Under the pieces are notes generated by a model. That model saw only the letters and a list, made by a program, of their open reading frames with translations, searched no databases and was not told the origin of the DNA. A DNA stretch of 31,583 bases from a virus. Location: positions 1 through 31,583 of IMG/VR virus record IMGVR_UViG_3300031566_013099; one strand, given 5' to 3'. This document shows positions 14,310 to 21,456 of this stretch, in pieces; the stretch's first letter is position 1, and every line of letters begins with the position of its first letter. A program made the position numbers and the translations under genes.

Positions 14310-16769
14310 TTATACCTTATTCGTGGTTCGTGGTTCGTGGTTCGTGGTTCGAAGCTCCTTCTGCATGTCACTATATGAATAAAAGTTAATATTACTGTAA
14401 TGAGCGATACCGTAGCTCTTGCCGGCGGAGGCTATGGCGATTTCGCAGCAGCGGCAGTTGATAATATTGCCGGCCGAGCCGGCAGGGTCGCCCGGGTACA
14501 TTAAAAATTCACCGCCGACCTCGAACGGGACGTCAACGGCTATACCGGCGGCGTATCTGCCGCCGGCGGCGATGTGGGCGGGACGGACATCTTTATCGCC
14601 GCTGGTCAGCCAGCCCTTTAACTTAATGCCGGCGGATTTCATACCTTCGTGACGGCCGGTGCCGACGGCGCCGGCGGTCTGAGTGCGGGCGATTGAAATC
14701 GCCCGTGCCCTGTTGGAGCCCAAAACCTTTTTGATACGGCCGGACAGCTCGCTCAGACCTTCACCGGATTCCAGACCTGCCTTTAACTGCTCGGCGACCA
14801 TTCGCTGAGTGGTGGCGTTGATGCCGGTAATCTTACTCGATGAGAGCCGCATTTTGCCTGTTATCTTCAGCGAGAGCCTGACAGAAGCGGCCGCCTCGTC
14901 AAGGGCGGCCCCGGTAAGACCGGCGATTTCCGATAACGACTGGCGGATACCCAGTTCGGCAGCCTTATCGAAAAAGGTATGATTAATGACCTTGATTTTA
15001 TTGTTATCAAGCTTCAAATCGAAAACGATGCGGGCGATTATTTCGTCAGTTCGGGGTTCGGGGTTCAGGGTTCGGGATTCGGGGTTCATCGCAGCCTTCA
15101 GCTTGCTGAGTAAAATCCGCTGCTGTCTCAAAAAATACTTACGCATTGCCTCGGTGTATTCCCGCTCGATGCCGGCCCAGGAGATGACCCAGCTTCGCCA
15201 GATGCGAAGACGCTGAAGCTGGGAATCTTTTTCGATGCTCGATTCTCGATGCTCGATTTTCGATGCTCGATTCTCGATGCTCGATACTTGATTTTCGATG
15301 CTCGATACTCGATTTGCGATTTGCGATCTACCTTCCTCTTCGCCGGAGGGCGTCCCTTCGGGCAGTGATGGGCCGGTCAGACCTTCGAGGCCGGCCTCGA
15401 GCGCATAATCGGCGGGAATCTGACCCATAGTTATCCACCAGTGCTCGCCCCATTCGTTAAGCTCGTAAGGCAAATCGTGGGCCTCGATAAGATTGTTCAA
15501 AGTAACACCAGAATTGGTGGAATCGAGAACGCTTTTTGCAACTTCTCTTTTTGCCTCCTGAACAGTCGGATGCTGGTCGGCATCGAACCATAAAAAGACA
15601 GAGCGGTTCTGCGAAACGGCCTTATGAAAGGCATCGCGGAAAAAAGACCTCCTCGACAGTGAAAGGTGTTTCTGTCCGTGATAAAGTTTAGCGTCTTTTA
15701 AGGCAACACCGCGAGCCGAATCGGTATAAAAAAGCGACAGAATGCCGCTGGTAATATTGCCGGCGAACAAAGCAGCCAGAGGAATAATCGTATTGAATAT
15801 TAAATCCTTCTGCGCAGGGCCGTGAGAGTACTGGGCCTCTGTAACAAGACCGACAACGGCGGGCGGGACCTCGAAACAGGCGCAGATTTTGTTGTCGGAT
15901 TTGTCGGTAAGAGCGGCCACGTCCATATCAACCATCGTCTGAGCGACTGTCTTAACATCCATACCGCCGGCGAGGAGCACAGTGCGTTTGGCCTTGCCGG
16001 CACCGGCGTGACGGGAATCGAACTGGCTGCGGTGCATACGAATCTGATCTTCATCGAGTGAGCCTGGCATTGTTAAAATAATTCCAGGCTCGGCGCCGTT
16101 ATTGAGGGCTGAGGTATTAAATAAGGAGGCGGCGTAGCTGTAGTTGATACTCAATTCGGCGGCGACGGCGGGGCCTATGCCGTGATAAGGGTCGTATGGA
16201 TTGAAGTTCTTCCACTGCCAGACTTCATCTAATGTGAAAGTGGCACGCCTGCCGCCTGCACCGCGAAACTCCCAGCCCAAAAGTACACCCGAAGCGGTGC
16301 GATCGTGAGTGACGGCGTGCATCTGAGTGCCGCTGACAACGGTAATCTCCTTCGGCCGGCGGCCGGCCATATCGGTAAAGACCCAGAAGACGTCCCGGCT
16401 TAAGGCGTAATGGCCGATTGTCTCGGTGACAAACCGCTCCCAACCGAGAGATGGACTCTTAAATAATAAATCATAAGCGGGGCCGGACTCGATAATCTCT
16501 TCCTTGATATTCGAGATTACCGGCGGCAGGCCGCCGATGCCACTAATCAATTTATTAATACAGGCAAAGACCAGCTCGACCTGCTTGTAAGGACTTCTCG
16601 GCTTGCTGGAGCCGCCGTCAACGAGAGACTGGCCGGTGTCCCACAGGCGGGCAAGCTGGCTCAGACCGATACCCTTCCTGGCGGATTCGACCTGCCGGTC
16701 AACAGCGGCCTTTAACATCTCGGCGGCTTCGGGAGATAGTTTGTTCATTGTTCGTAGTTCAGCGTTCAT
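14310..16769 (-). CDS. Portal protein fused to MuF-type head morphogenesis domain
   Basis: 819 residues in a single frame. Residues 40-470 are an HK97-type portal (VFACINKLISGIGGLPPVI at 67-85; an FEVPPAVVGL stretch near 299-308). Residues 575-780 are a MuF (Mu gpF) domain: RARAISIARTQTAGAVGTGR (687-706), KLKGWLTSGDKDVRPAH (716-732), and the end motif INCRC (770-774). The portal is the dodecameric DNA gate; MuF proteins are minor head proteins. Residues 481-514 (I at 484, 491, 498, 505, 512), 561-574 and 803-819 are encoded by in-frame 7-bp arrays. The start codon (16769, or 16748) also lies in an array without a Shine-Dalgarno. Confidence 0.85.
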   Translation of the reverse strand: MNAELRTMNKLSPEAAEMLKAAVDRQVESARKGIGLSQLARLWDTGQSLVDGGSSKPRSPYKQVELVFACINKLISGIGGLPPVISNIKEEIIESGPAYDLLFKSPSLGWERFVTETIGHYALSRDVFWVFTDMAGRRPKEITVVSGTQMHAVTHDRTASGVLLGWEFRGAGGRRATFTLDEVWQWKNFNPYDPYHGIGPAVAAELSINYSYAASLFNTSALNNGAEPGIILTMPGSLDEDQIRMHRSQFDSRHAGAGKAKRTVLLAGGMDVKTVAQTMVDMDVAALTDKSDNKICACFEVPPAVVGLVTEAQYSHGPAQKDLIFNTIIPLAALFAGNITSGILSLFYTDSARGVALKDAKLYHGQKHLSLSRRSFFRDAFHKAVSQNRSVFLWFDADQHPTVQEAKREVAKSVLDSTNSGVTLNNLIEAHDLPYELNEWGEHWWITMGQIPADYALEAGLEGLTGPSLPEGTPSGEEEGRSQIANRVSSIENQVSSIENRASKIEHRESSIEKDSQLQRLRIWRSWVISWAGIEREYTEAMRKYFLRQQRILLSKLKAAMNPESRTLNPEPRTDEIIARIVFDLKLDNNKIKVINHTFFDKAAELGIRQSLSEIAGLTGAALDEAAASVRLSLKITGKMRLSSSKITGINATTQRMVAEQLKAGLESGEGLSELSGRIKKVLGSNRARAISIARTQTAGAVGTGRHEGMKSAGIKLKGWLTSGDKDVRPAHIAAGGRYAAGIAVDVPFEVGGEFLMYPGDPAGSAGNIINCRCCEIAIASAGKSYGIAHYSNINFYSYSDMQKELRTTNHEPRTTNKV
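14319..14366 (-). repeat. 7-bp array encoding the portal C-terminal tail
   Basis: GAACCAC-type units (four exact copies of TTCGTGG on the plus strand) encode LRTTNHEPRTTN, which repeats every seven residues. The array ends in AAGG-TATAAAA-ATG, so it also leads directly into the protease Shine-Dalgarno. Confidence 0.9.
15048..15089 (-). repeat. 7-bp array inside the portal-MuF linker (NPExRTL)
   Basis: Six units of GAACCCC type (TTCGGGG on plus) occupy 42 bp, an exact multiple of 21, and so keep the frame. They encode two copies of the seven-residue unit NPE(S/P)RT(L) at residues 562-574, between the portal and the MuF domain. Confidence 0.9.
15225..15329 (-). repeat. 7-bp array inside portal gene encoding a heptad coiled coil
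   Basis: 105 bp, equal to fifteen 7-bp units of ATCGAGN/ATCGAAN type, in frame. It encodes five seven-residue repeats of consensus VSSIEN(R/Q), with Ile at 484, 491, 498, 505 and 512 and V, V, A, E at the intervening a positions. Confidence 0.95.
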
Positions 16770-16799
16770 AGTTTAGTTCGTTGTTCATTGTTCGTTGTC
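16742..16799 (-). repeat. 7-bp array at the terL-portal junction
   Basis: ACGAACA/ATGAACA-type units start right after the terL TGA and continue into the first codons of the portal. Both candidate portal start codons (16769 and 16748) are the ATG of an ATGAAC unit. Confidence 0.85.
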
Positions 16800-18185
16800 T
16801 CAAAGTAAAATACATTGCGGGACTATACTCGACTGGGCGGCCTCGATACCCGTTGCGGCGGCCCAGAATTCATCCGCATGGCCGGCCTCGGTGCTGGCAG
16901 CATCGAAACGAACATTGCCGGCTACAGTTACCGTCTTTTTGACGGAATGGAAACTCTCTCTAATTGCCATATCAACGGGAACGCGGAGACGCCTGTCCTC
17001 CATCCGACCGAGGACCCCTGAGGCGAGATGCTCCTTTACAGGGCCGGTGAACTTGATTTTCTCGATGCGATAGCCGCCGAATCTCTCCTGGAGCGATTCG
17101 ACGAGCATATCGCCGATACCGGTTGCATCAATACACCCTCGCAGTATGTTGCGATTGGCGAGCAGGTCGCTTGCCACCTGCAGCTGGACGCTGTAAGGCG
17201 TTTTGTGCAATTTGATGATTTTACGACATATAAGGACATCGCCCACGAGCTCCCAAATCCAGAATACGGTAAGGTGTTTTTCGCGGCCGATATCGCCGCC
17301 GAGATAATAATAACGGTGCTCTTGCGTATGAGGGACGAGGGACTGAATGCAGTCGGCCAGCTCGCAGCTTTGATATAAATCGTAAGGAATGAGAGTCGAA
17401 GCGGCCGCCGAGGGGATGCACATATATTCCTGGTTGAAGGCGTCCTCGCTGCGGCTTTTGGCGCGGCACTCGCGGATCAGCCTCTCTCTGGCAGCGGGGT
17501 CTATACTATCGAGCTTGTAAATCTTCTCGGCGAGACCCTGCTCAACGGCAACGGTGAGCGGGACAAAATGATAGCTCCAGGGTAAGACGAGGTCTTTGTC
17601 GGGGTCGAGCTGACCGGCCTGAATTTTCCTTGCGACCTTTACGAGATTATCGAATTCGGAGCCCTCGCCGTTTCGCGTGGTCAATATACTAATGTCATAT
17701 CCCCACATTGTGCTCGGCGAGGCGGCGTCGAGCATCTCGCCGGGTTTGTCGTGCCAGTCGAACTCGTCAAGACAGATGTCACCGCCTTTGGACCTGAACC
17801 GGCGGGGATTACTGCTCATACAGTTGATGCGGCTGCCGGTGGGGAATTCGACAACGTAATTGTTAAACCTGTAACCCTTTTCGTCCTCGAGCTCTTCGGT
17901 AAAGACCTCGGCCACGGCCTTGAATAGCTTGCACCACTGCTGGCAGTAAAGAGAAAACTCGACCGCCGCCGATTCATCGGCGCTGGAGAACCAGTAATCA
18001 CGCCTGTGGTCGAGCAGGTTGCGGCGGCGGACCGCCCTGTAGCTCTCGGCGTAAGTGGCGCCGATACGACGGGACTTATCCCAGAGCTTAAAGCGGCTGT
18101 CATCGAGTATCCAGTCGTTCTGATATGGCAGAAAATAATCCTGCGACAGCTCGATAGTCCGGTTTATTTCTGTCTGAGTTACGAT
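16800..18185 (-). CDS. Mu gp28-like terminase large subunit, non-standard start
   Basis: About 461 residues, counted from an ATC at 18185. It is the ATP-driven packaging motor and nuclease. SRFKLWDKSRRIGATYAES (30-48) contains the Walker A-like KSRRIGAT (37-44); GGDICLDEFDW holds Walker B (D140, E141). RNase H-type nuclease acids are D298 (YLGGDIGREKH), D353 (CIDATGIGD) and D438 (GHADEFW). The first ATG/GTG/TTG in frame is a GTG at 17915, which would delete the Walker A motif, so the true start is upstream. AGGAG ends 10 nt before the ATC at 18185. A -1 frameshift at the A6 run in terS is an alternative. Confidence 0.85.
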   Translation of the reverse strand: MVTQTEINRTIELSQDYFLPYQNDWILDDSRFKLWDKSRRIGATYAESYRAVRRRNLLDHRRDYWFSSADESAAVEFSLYCQQWCKLFKAVAEVFTEELEDEKGYRFNNYVVEFPTGSRINCMSSNPRRFRSKGGDICLDEFDWHDKPGEMLDAASPSTMWGYDISILTTRNGEGSEFDNLVKVARKIQAGQLDPDKDLVLPWSYHFVPLTVAVEQGLAEKIYKLDSIDPAARERLIRECRAKSRSEDAFNQEYMCIPSAAASTLIPYDLYQSCELADCIQSLVPHTQEHRYYYLGGDIGREKHLTVFWIWELVGDVLICRKIIKLHKTPYSVQLQVASDLLANRNILRGCIDATGIGDMLVESLQERFGGYRIEKIKFTGPVKEHLASGVLGRMEDRRLRVPVDMAIRESFHSVKKTVTVAGNVRFDAASTEAGHADEFWAAATGIEAAQSSIVPQCILL

Positions 18186-18778
18186 TTTTTGACCACTCCT
18201 AAATGCTCATCTATGATTTCCTGGATTTTTTTACTGTCCACGCCGGCCTTAGCGAGCTTGGCCTTTGTGGATTCACAGGCCTTTTTGATCTTCTCTTCGA
18301 TTTGGGTGCGGATGTACTTGTCAGCGTTGATGGAGACCTGAGTGCAGTCCTTCATAGCCCTTGCTACATTGTGAATCTCTTTGGCGCTCAAAGATTCATT
18401 GCTTGCGATGAACTCGATGGTCTGGGCGGTTATCATTTCGGCGACGGCCTTCTGTGTGGCGGAGGCCTTATCGGCGCTAAGATCGGCCATGCATTCGCGG
18501 ACAATTAAAGCGGCGTTCTTCATTCGGCTCAACATCCGCATGCGAATTCCGAATCTGCCGACGGCTGATTTGGAGATCGTAAAACCTTTATGCTCACAGT
18601 AAGTAACCAAATCCTCGTAACGGGGCTTGCCGGTAAGCTCGCCGTCTTTGCCCTTGAAGCCGAAGGCCTTGAGGCGAGGGAAATCGGCGGGCCATTCGTT
18701 ATCAACGACCATACGAGTCAACGACTCCCGCAGCGAGGCGGGCAGTCTGTCAATTACGCTGTGAGTTCTTTTAGTCAT
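18179..18778 (-). CDS. Mu gp27-like terminase small subunit (DUF3486 type)
   Basis: 199 residues. HSVIDRLPASLRESLTRMVV (6-25) followed by a helix-turn-helix around EDLVTYCEHKGFTISKSAVG (55-74) is the start of gp27/DUF3486 proteins of Mu-like phages, the DNA-recognition partner of terL. The C-terminal half is a long coiled coil (KYIRTQIEEKIKKACESTKA). It starts in a TAATG overlap with a 22-codon gene. It ends GTC-AAA-AAA-TCG-TAA, with AGGAG just ahead of the A run; this segment overlaps the beginning of terL by 7 bp. Confidence 0.8.
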   Translation of the reverse strand: MTKRTHSVIDRLPASLRESLTRMVVDNEWPADFPRLKAFGFKGKDGELTGKPRYEDLVTYCEHKGFTISKSAVGRFGIRMRMLSRMKNAALIVRECMADLSADKASATQKAVAEMITAQTIEFIASNESLSAKEIHNVARAMKDCTQVSINADKYIRTQIEEKIKKACESTKAKLAKAGVDSKKIQEIIDEHLGVVKKS

Positions 18779-18846
18779 TAGTTGTAGTTTCTTATCAGCA
18801 GCCAGAGTAATGCGATAATCGCAATTACTACAAGCACCTTTAACAT
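18778..18846 (-). CDS. 22-residue single-helix membrane peptide
   Basis: The peptide MLKVLVVIAIIALLWLLIRN followed by YN is almost entirely one transmembrane helix with a basic start. It has a well placed GGAG, formed by the last codons of the upstream gene (CTG-GAG-ATA-TAA), 8 nt before its ATG. Its TAA overlaps the terS ATG (TAATG). The tight fit to both neighbours argues that it is translated. It could be a small lysis helper (holin-like) or only serve translational coupling. Confidence 0.55.
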   Translation of the reverse strand: MLKVLVVIAIIALLWLLIRNYN

Positions 18847-18847
18847 C

Positions 18848-19156
18848 TTATATCTCCAGGGCAGTGTCTGTCTGGGTCCGCTCGGCAATCTCCTTGCCGG
18901 AGGCGGTCAGCAAAACAGCCTTTTGCCTGAATTCGGCCTCCCCGACAATTTTTTCATTTACAAAGTCGAGCCAGCCCTTGCGGCGAAAGTACATAATATC
19001 CTTCTCGAATAGGGTGAAATCGTAAGTAGGGTAAATGTAAGTCATGTTGTCGTAAATCATTCCCAGCAGCAGAGGGGCCGGATCCATCATATTCAAAAAG
19101 GATAAAATCCTCCGGCGAACGAGTTTTATTTTTGCAACTTCCTTGTCTATTCCCAT
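18848..19156 (-). CDS. Mu gp26-region winged-helix-like small protein
   Basis: 102 residues from the ATG at 19156 (AAGGA 6 nt upstream), rather than the TTG two codons earlier. It has a helical start (AKIKLVRRRILSFLNMMDPA), then FTLFEKDIMYFRRKGWLDFV and KAVLLTASGKEIAE, a winged-helix-like pattern ending in a phage 'LT..G.e.A.' strand. Comparable proteins sit just before gp27/terminase in Mu-like phages. The molecular role is unknown; a packaging or regulatory DNA-binding part is possible. Confidence 0.6.
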   Translation of the reverse strand: MGIDKEVAKIKLVRRRILSFLNMMDPAPLLLGMIYDNMTYIYPTYDFTLFEKDIMYFRRKGWLDFVNEKIVGEAEFRQKAVLLTASGKEIAERTQTDTALEI

Positions 19157-19158
19157 AA

Positions 19159-19530
19159 TCAATCCTTATTATTGAGCAGCGAAACCATTTCCTTTACCGT
19201 GTTGGAGGCTATCTGGCCGGCAATCTGCGGAAGCTGCGAGATTATCTCGAACTTACCGCCCAATTCCTTAACGGCCTCGACAACATCGTCGAGACGTCTT
19301 CGCGTATAGCCGGCCTCCCTTAAAAAGTGACCGACACCGACGAACTCCCGCTGACAGTTCTGCTTGCGGGCGGAAAGCAGCTTGGCATCGGCCTCGATCC
19401 GGCCGATGCGGCGCTCCTGCTCATCGAGACGCTTCGATAACATTCGCAGATTATAGAGCACGAGCATACCGATAATTGTCGCCGAGGCGCTTAAAACGAT
19501 ACTTAAAACCTGCATGGCCGGTGACATCAT
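19159..19530 (-). CDS. Membrane-anchored coiled-coil phage protein (DUF2730-like)
   Basis: 123 residues. A single N-terminal transmembrane helix (VLSIVLSASATIIGMLVLYN, about 8-27) is followed by a coiled coil (LSKRLDEQERRIGRIEADAK) and a helical C-terminus. This shape and position, shortly before gp26/gp27-like genes, fits DUF2730-type proteins of Mu relatives. They are sometimes suspected of a lysis (spanin-like) function. Two adjacent ATG codons are possible; the second is better spaced from the GGAG upstream. It overlaps the preceding stop (TAATG). Confidence 0.6.
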   Translation of the reverse strand: MMSPAMQVLSIVLSASATIIGMLVLYNLRMLSKRLDEQERRIGRIEADAKLLSARKQNCQREFVGVGHFLREAGYTRRRLDDVVEAVKELGGKFEIISQLPQIAGQIASNTVKEMVSLLNNKD

Positions 19531-19865
19531 TACTCCTGTACCTCAAAAAAATGACATACCAGATAGCCGACCATATAAGCAAGATAGGCCTTCGGACCCA
19601 AAAAAATCCAGACGACAACGAAGGCGGCGATGATAATGACGTTGTCAACCTTCTTCTCGCACAATCCACGAATCCAGACGGTTATAGTGCCGTATTTTTG
19701 GCGGATAAGATACAAATCGAGAATACCCACAATGATAAAGACAATAATCGCCGGCCAGGTCAAAGACTTAAGCCACAATACAGCGCCGAGGACAGCCAAG
19801 GCGGCGCCGAGACGCTTTAAGAATTTGGGGCTCTTTGACAACTCGATGACTTTTGAAAAATCTAT
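19530..19865 (-). CDS. Multi-span membrane protein, apparent AUA start
   Basis: 111 residues if begun at ATA 19865, giving an N-terminus (M)DFSKVIELSKSPKFLKRLG. The next standard start is a TTG at 19841, which has no Shine-Dalgarno. AAGGAGG lies exactly 7 nt before the ATA. Three hydrophobic segments (about 24-36, 38-54 and 78-104) suggest a small holin-like or other integral membrane protein. It lies between the lipoprotein and the coiled-coil membrane protein, a probable lysis or membrane cassette. The start choice is an inference from spacing. Confidence 0.55.
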   Translation of the reverse strand: MDFSKVIELSKSPKFLKRLGAALAVLGAVLWLKSLTWPAIIVFIIVGILDLYLIRQKYGTITVWIRGLCEKKVDNVIIIAAFVVVWIFLGPKAYLAYMVGYLVCHFFEVQE

Positions 19866-19867
19866 TT

Positions 19868-20368
19868 TCAGGCCTCCTTAATTTTTTTAACTTCCTGTTT
19901 TGTCGCCCTGCTCTGAATGGCATTGGCGGTTTGTTTGAACTCTTCGGTCTTGTAAGGCTCAATGGAAAAGACAAGCTCTTTAATGCAGTTCAGCTTTTCT
20001 CTGAAGATATAAAGCAGTAGTATTACGGCGGCTATAATGCAGAGATAGGAGAGCAAGTCGCCGGCGGTAATTAGGAACTTGATAAAGAAACAGCCCAAGG
20101 CGCAAAAGACGGGAATGCCCAGCAGCCGCCCTTCACGGAAATACCACGCAGCCGCCCCGCCGATAACGCCAATCAAGACAAGCAGGCCGAACTGCTTGTT
20201 GGATTCAAATAAAACGTAAGTCCACTGCTTCGCCTTGGTGCTCATACCATCGATAATATTGTCGGGGACGGGAGAGACAGGCTTCTTCTGCGGAGCTGCA
20301 GCACAGCCCGTTAAAGATAATAAAACAGCGAGAAGTAAAATTCCGTTTAAGAGCTTTTTACAATCCAT
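19868..20368 (-). CDS. Phage lipoprotein with C-terminal membrane helices
   Basis: 166 residues. There is a clear lipoprotein signal: a KK start, a hydrophobic run GILLLAVLLSLTG, and the lipobox LTGC with Cys at 22. Then follow a Pro-rich linker, three hydrophobic segments (about 60-78, 83-100, 105-124), and a charged C-terminal tail. A lipobox followed by membrane spans is unusual; lysis proteins of the Rz1 class have the lipobox but not the later helices. It is first in the membrane-protein block and lies downstream of the strong promoter at 20559-20586. Confidence 0.6.
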   Translation of the reverse strand: MDCKKLLNGILLLAVLLSLTGCAAAPQKKPVSPVPDNIIDGMSTKAKQWTYVLFESNKQFGLLVLIGVIGGAAAWYFREGRLLGIPVFCALGCFFIKFLITAGDLLSYLCIIAAVILLLYIFREKLNCIKELVFSIEPYKTEEFKQTANAIQSRATKQEVKKIKEA

Positions 20369-20382
20369 TTACGCATCCCTGC

Positions 20383-20443
20383 ATTATTCGTGTTTCGTGA
20401 TTCGTAAATCGTGTTTCGTCAACAACGAACAACGAACTAATTC
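20383..20443. repeat. 7-bp arrays in both orientations
   Basis: About 20386-20420 reads ACGAAAC/ACGAATC on the minus strand, whereas 20421-20440 reads AACAACGAACAACGAAC on the plus strand. It is the only array in the window that switches orientation. Confidence 0.8.
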
Positions 20444-20454
20444 GGGGCGGGTTT

Positions 20455-20492
20455 AAAAAAAACGCCCGCCGGTTGCTCATCAACCGGCCAGC
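20455..20492 (-). terminator. Rho-independent terminator
   Basis: On the minus strand an 8-bp perfect stem GCCGGTTG/CAACCGGC with loop ATGAG is extended by CGCT/GGCG below one mismatch. It is followed immediately by eight T residues (20462-20455). This is the clearest intrinsic terminator in the window. It lies about 65 nt after the TATAAT box of the upstream minus-strand promoter. Confidence 0.85.
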
Positions 20493-20552
20493 GTGGATGG
20501 CTGATATTATTACTAACCCCAGGCGGCTTTTGTGCATCTGCCCGCCGCCTCC
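20455..20552 (-). ncRNA. Putative small RNA A (or attenuated late leader)
   Basis: A strong promoter and a strong terminator on the same strand define a transcript of about 98 nt with no convincing gene. From 5' to 3' it holds a GGAGG start, a hairpin AGGCGGC/GCCGCCT (20521-20550), a single-stranded AT-rich linker, and the terminator. A 43-bp part (20484-20526) is 36/43 identical to 21790-21832. An ORF beginning ATG at 20535 could be drawn, but it reads through the terminator and a 7-bp array. Alternatively this is the leader of the 20368 operon, with termination relieved by an antiterminator. Confidence 0.6.
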
Positions 20553-20558
20553 TATGCT

Positions 20559-20586
20559 ATTATAGTATTCGGCAAAGCGCCGTCAA
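20559..20586 (-). promoter_or_regulatory. Strong sigma70-type promoter for RNA A
   Basis: Minus strand TTGACG (20586-20581), a 16-bp spacer, and TATAAT (20564-20559). Transcription should begin near 20552. It lies just after the stop of the zinc-ribbon gene at 20597. Confidence 0.75.
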
Positions 20587-20596
20587 GGGCTAAGAT

Positions 20597-20974
20597 TTAT
20601 TTTTTTGGCAAATTTTGAGATATTTTCCTGAGAAGCAGGAAAATACCTCTCAAAGAATCAACGATCTCCGCAAGTCCCACCAAAAGAAAGCCGCCACCTA
20701 CACCCACTATGAACACAATAACAGACTCAGAAGCCACCGCAGCAAAAAGAGAGATTATTATTGCCAAAAAAGCCAATATGTTTAACATTGTACTGGAAGG
20801 TGGAGCTAAAAATTCAGATTCATCTCGCTTGATTTTCGGGGGACGGTCTATAATAATCGGCTTGTATTCGGCTGCAATGAAGCCTTTCTGGCATTTGAGG
20901 CATTTTATTTCTTTGTGGGCATAATGCTCGGGGACATCCTGGACGGCCTTGCAATTCGGGCATTGGGTCTTCAT
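20597..20974 (-). CDS. Zinc-ribbon membrane protein
   Basis: 125 residues. The N-terminus has CPNC and CLKC pairs (residues 5-8 and 24-27) forming a zinc ribbon with the pattern CPNCKAVQDVPEHYAHKEIK. Two membrane helices follow (about 62-80 and 84-106) and then a basic tail. Proteins of this make-up are common in planctomycete-like genomes and may have been acquired from the host. It begins 3 bp after the stop of the gene at 20978, so the two form an operon. Function is unknown. Confidence 0.6.
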   Translation of the reverse strand: MKTQCPNCKAVQDVPEHYAHKEIKCLKCQKGFIAAEYKPIIIDRPPKIKRDESEFLAPPSSTMLNILAFLAIIISLFAAVASESVIVFIVGVGGGFLLVGLAEIVDSLRGIFLLLRKISQNLPKK

Positions 20975-20977
20975 TTA

Positions 20978-21361
20978 TTAGCCTCTTTTGGCCTTTTTCA
21001 CCTTCTTTTTGGGTATTTGAGGCTCTATGGCCCTGCGAAAATCATCGAGGATTTGCTGCTCATCGAGCGTTAAGACCCGATAAATAGTGCCGGGCTGGGC
21101 CGTTTCGACCTCGGTCATCTCTTTTATCATCTTCATAGCATTATGTAAAGTTTTTTTTTCTGAAGATTCGGATTTGGATGTGGGCAGCGCATTGGCCTCA
21201 GCCAAACACTCTTCGCGTTGCTCCGGTGAAAGGTGTTTCAATGCCATTATTCCAGTAGAAATTGCCATCCTCAAACTACCGTATTTCTGCTGCCATTCTT
21301 TTACTGTAATTTGAGCCGCTTCGGTTAAAACCCTCTTACTGGTTGTTGTATTCTTAGCCAT
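20978..21361 (-). CDS. Leftward early protein, possible regulator
   Basis: 127 residues, hydrophilic and helical, with a very basic C-terminus (PQIPKKKVKKAKRG). The section TVKEWQQKYGSLRMAISTGI and the later LDEQQILDDFRRAI may be DNA-contacting helices, but no helix-turn-helix is certain. It is the first leftward gene, transcribed divergently from the RHH-like gene across 158 bp that hold the early promoter and operator. Divergent early pairs in temperate phages often encode the repressor, so this is the best repressor candidate by position only. Confidence 0.5.
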   Translation of the reverse strand: MAKNTTTSKRVLTEAAQITVKEWQQKYGSLRMAISTGIMALKHLSPEQREECLAEANALPTSKSESSEKKTLHNAMKMIKEMTEVETAQPGTIYRVLTLDEQQILDDFRRAIEPQIPKKKVKKAKRG

Positions 21362-21456
21362 ATTTACAATTTTACAAAAATTTTTTTACTTTACAAGTTT
21401 ATATACAATAAATACTTATGTGAAGAATAGAGAAAATGTGTGTAATTAGGTGTATT

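Noticed and set aside
11542-18200. Diversity-generating retroelement, integrase or tRNA gene
   Set aside because: No reverse transcriptase, tyrosine or serine recombinase, variable/template repeat pair or tRNA-like cloverleaf was seen. Mobility is explained by the DDE transposase.
20358-20537. 59-codon minus-strand ORF from ATG 20535 with GGAGG upstream
   Set aside because: It would run through the intrinsic terminator and a 7-bp array, and it overlaps the lipoprotein start. An RNA explanation fits better.
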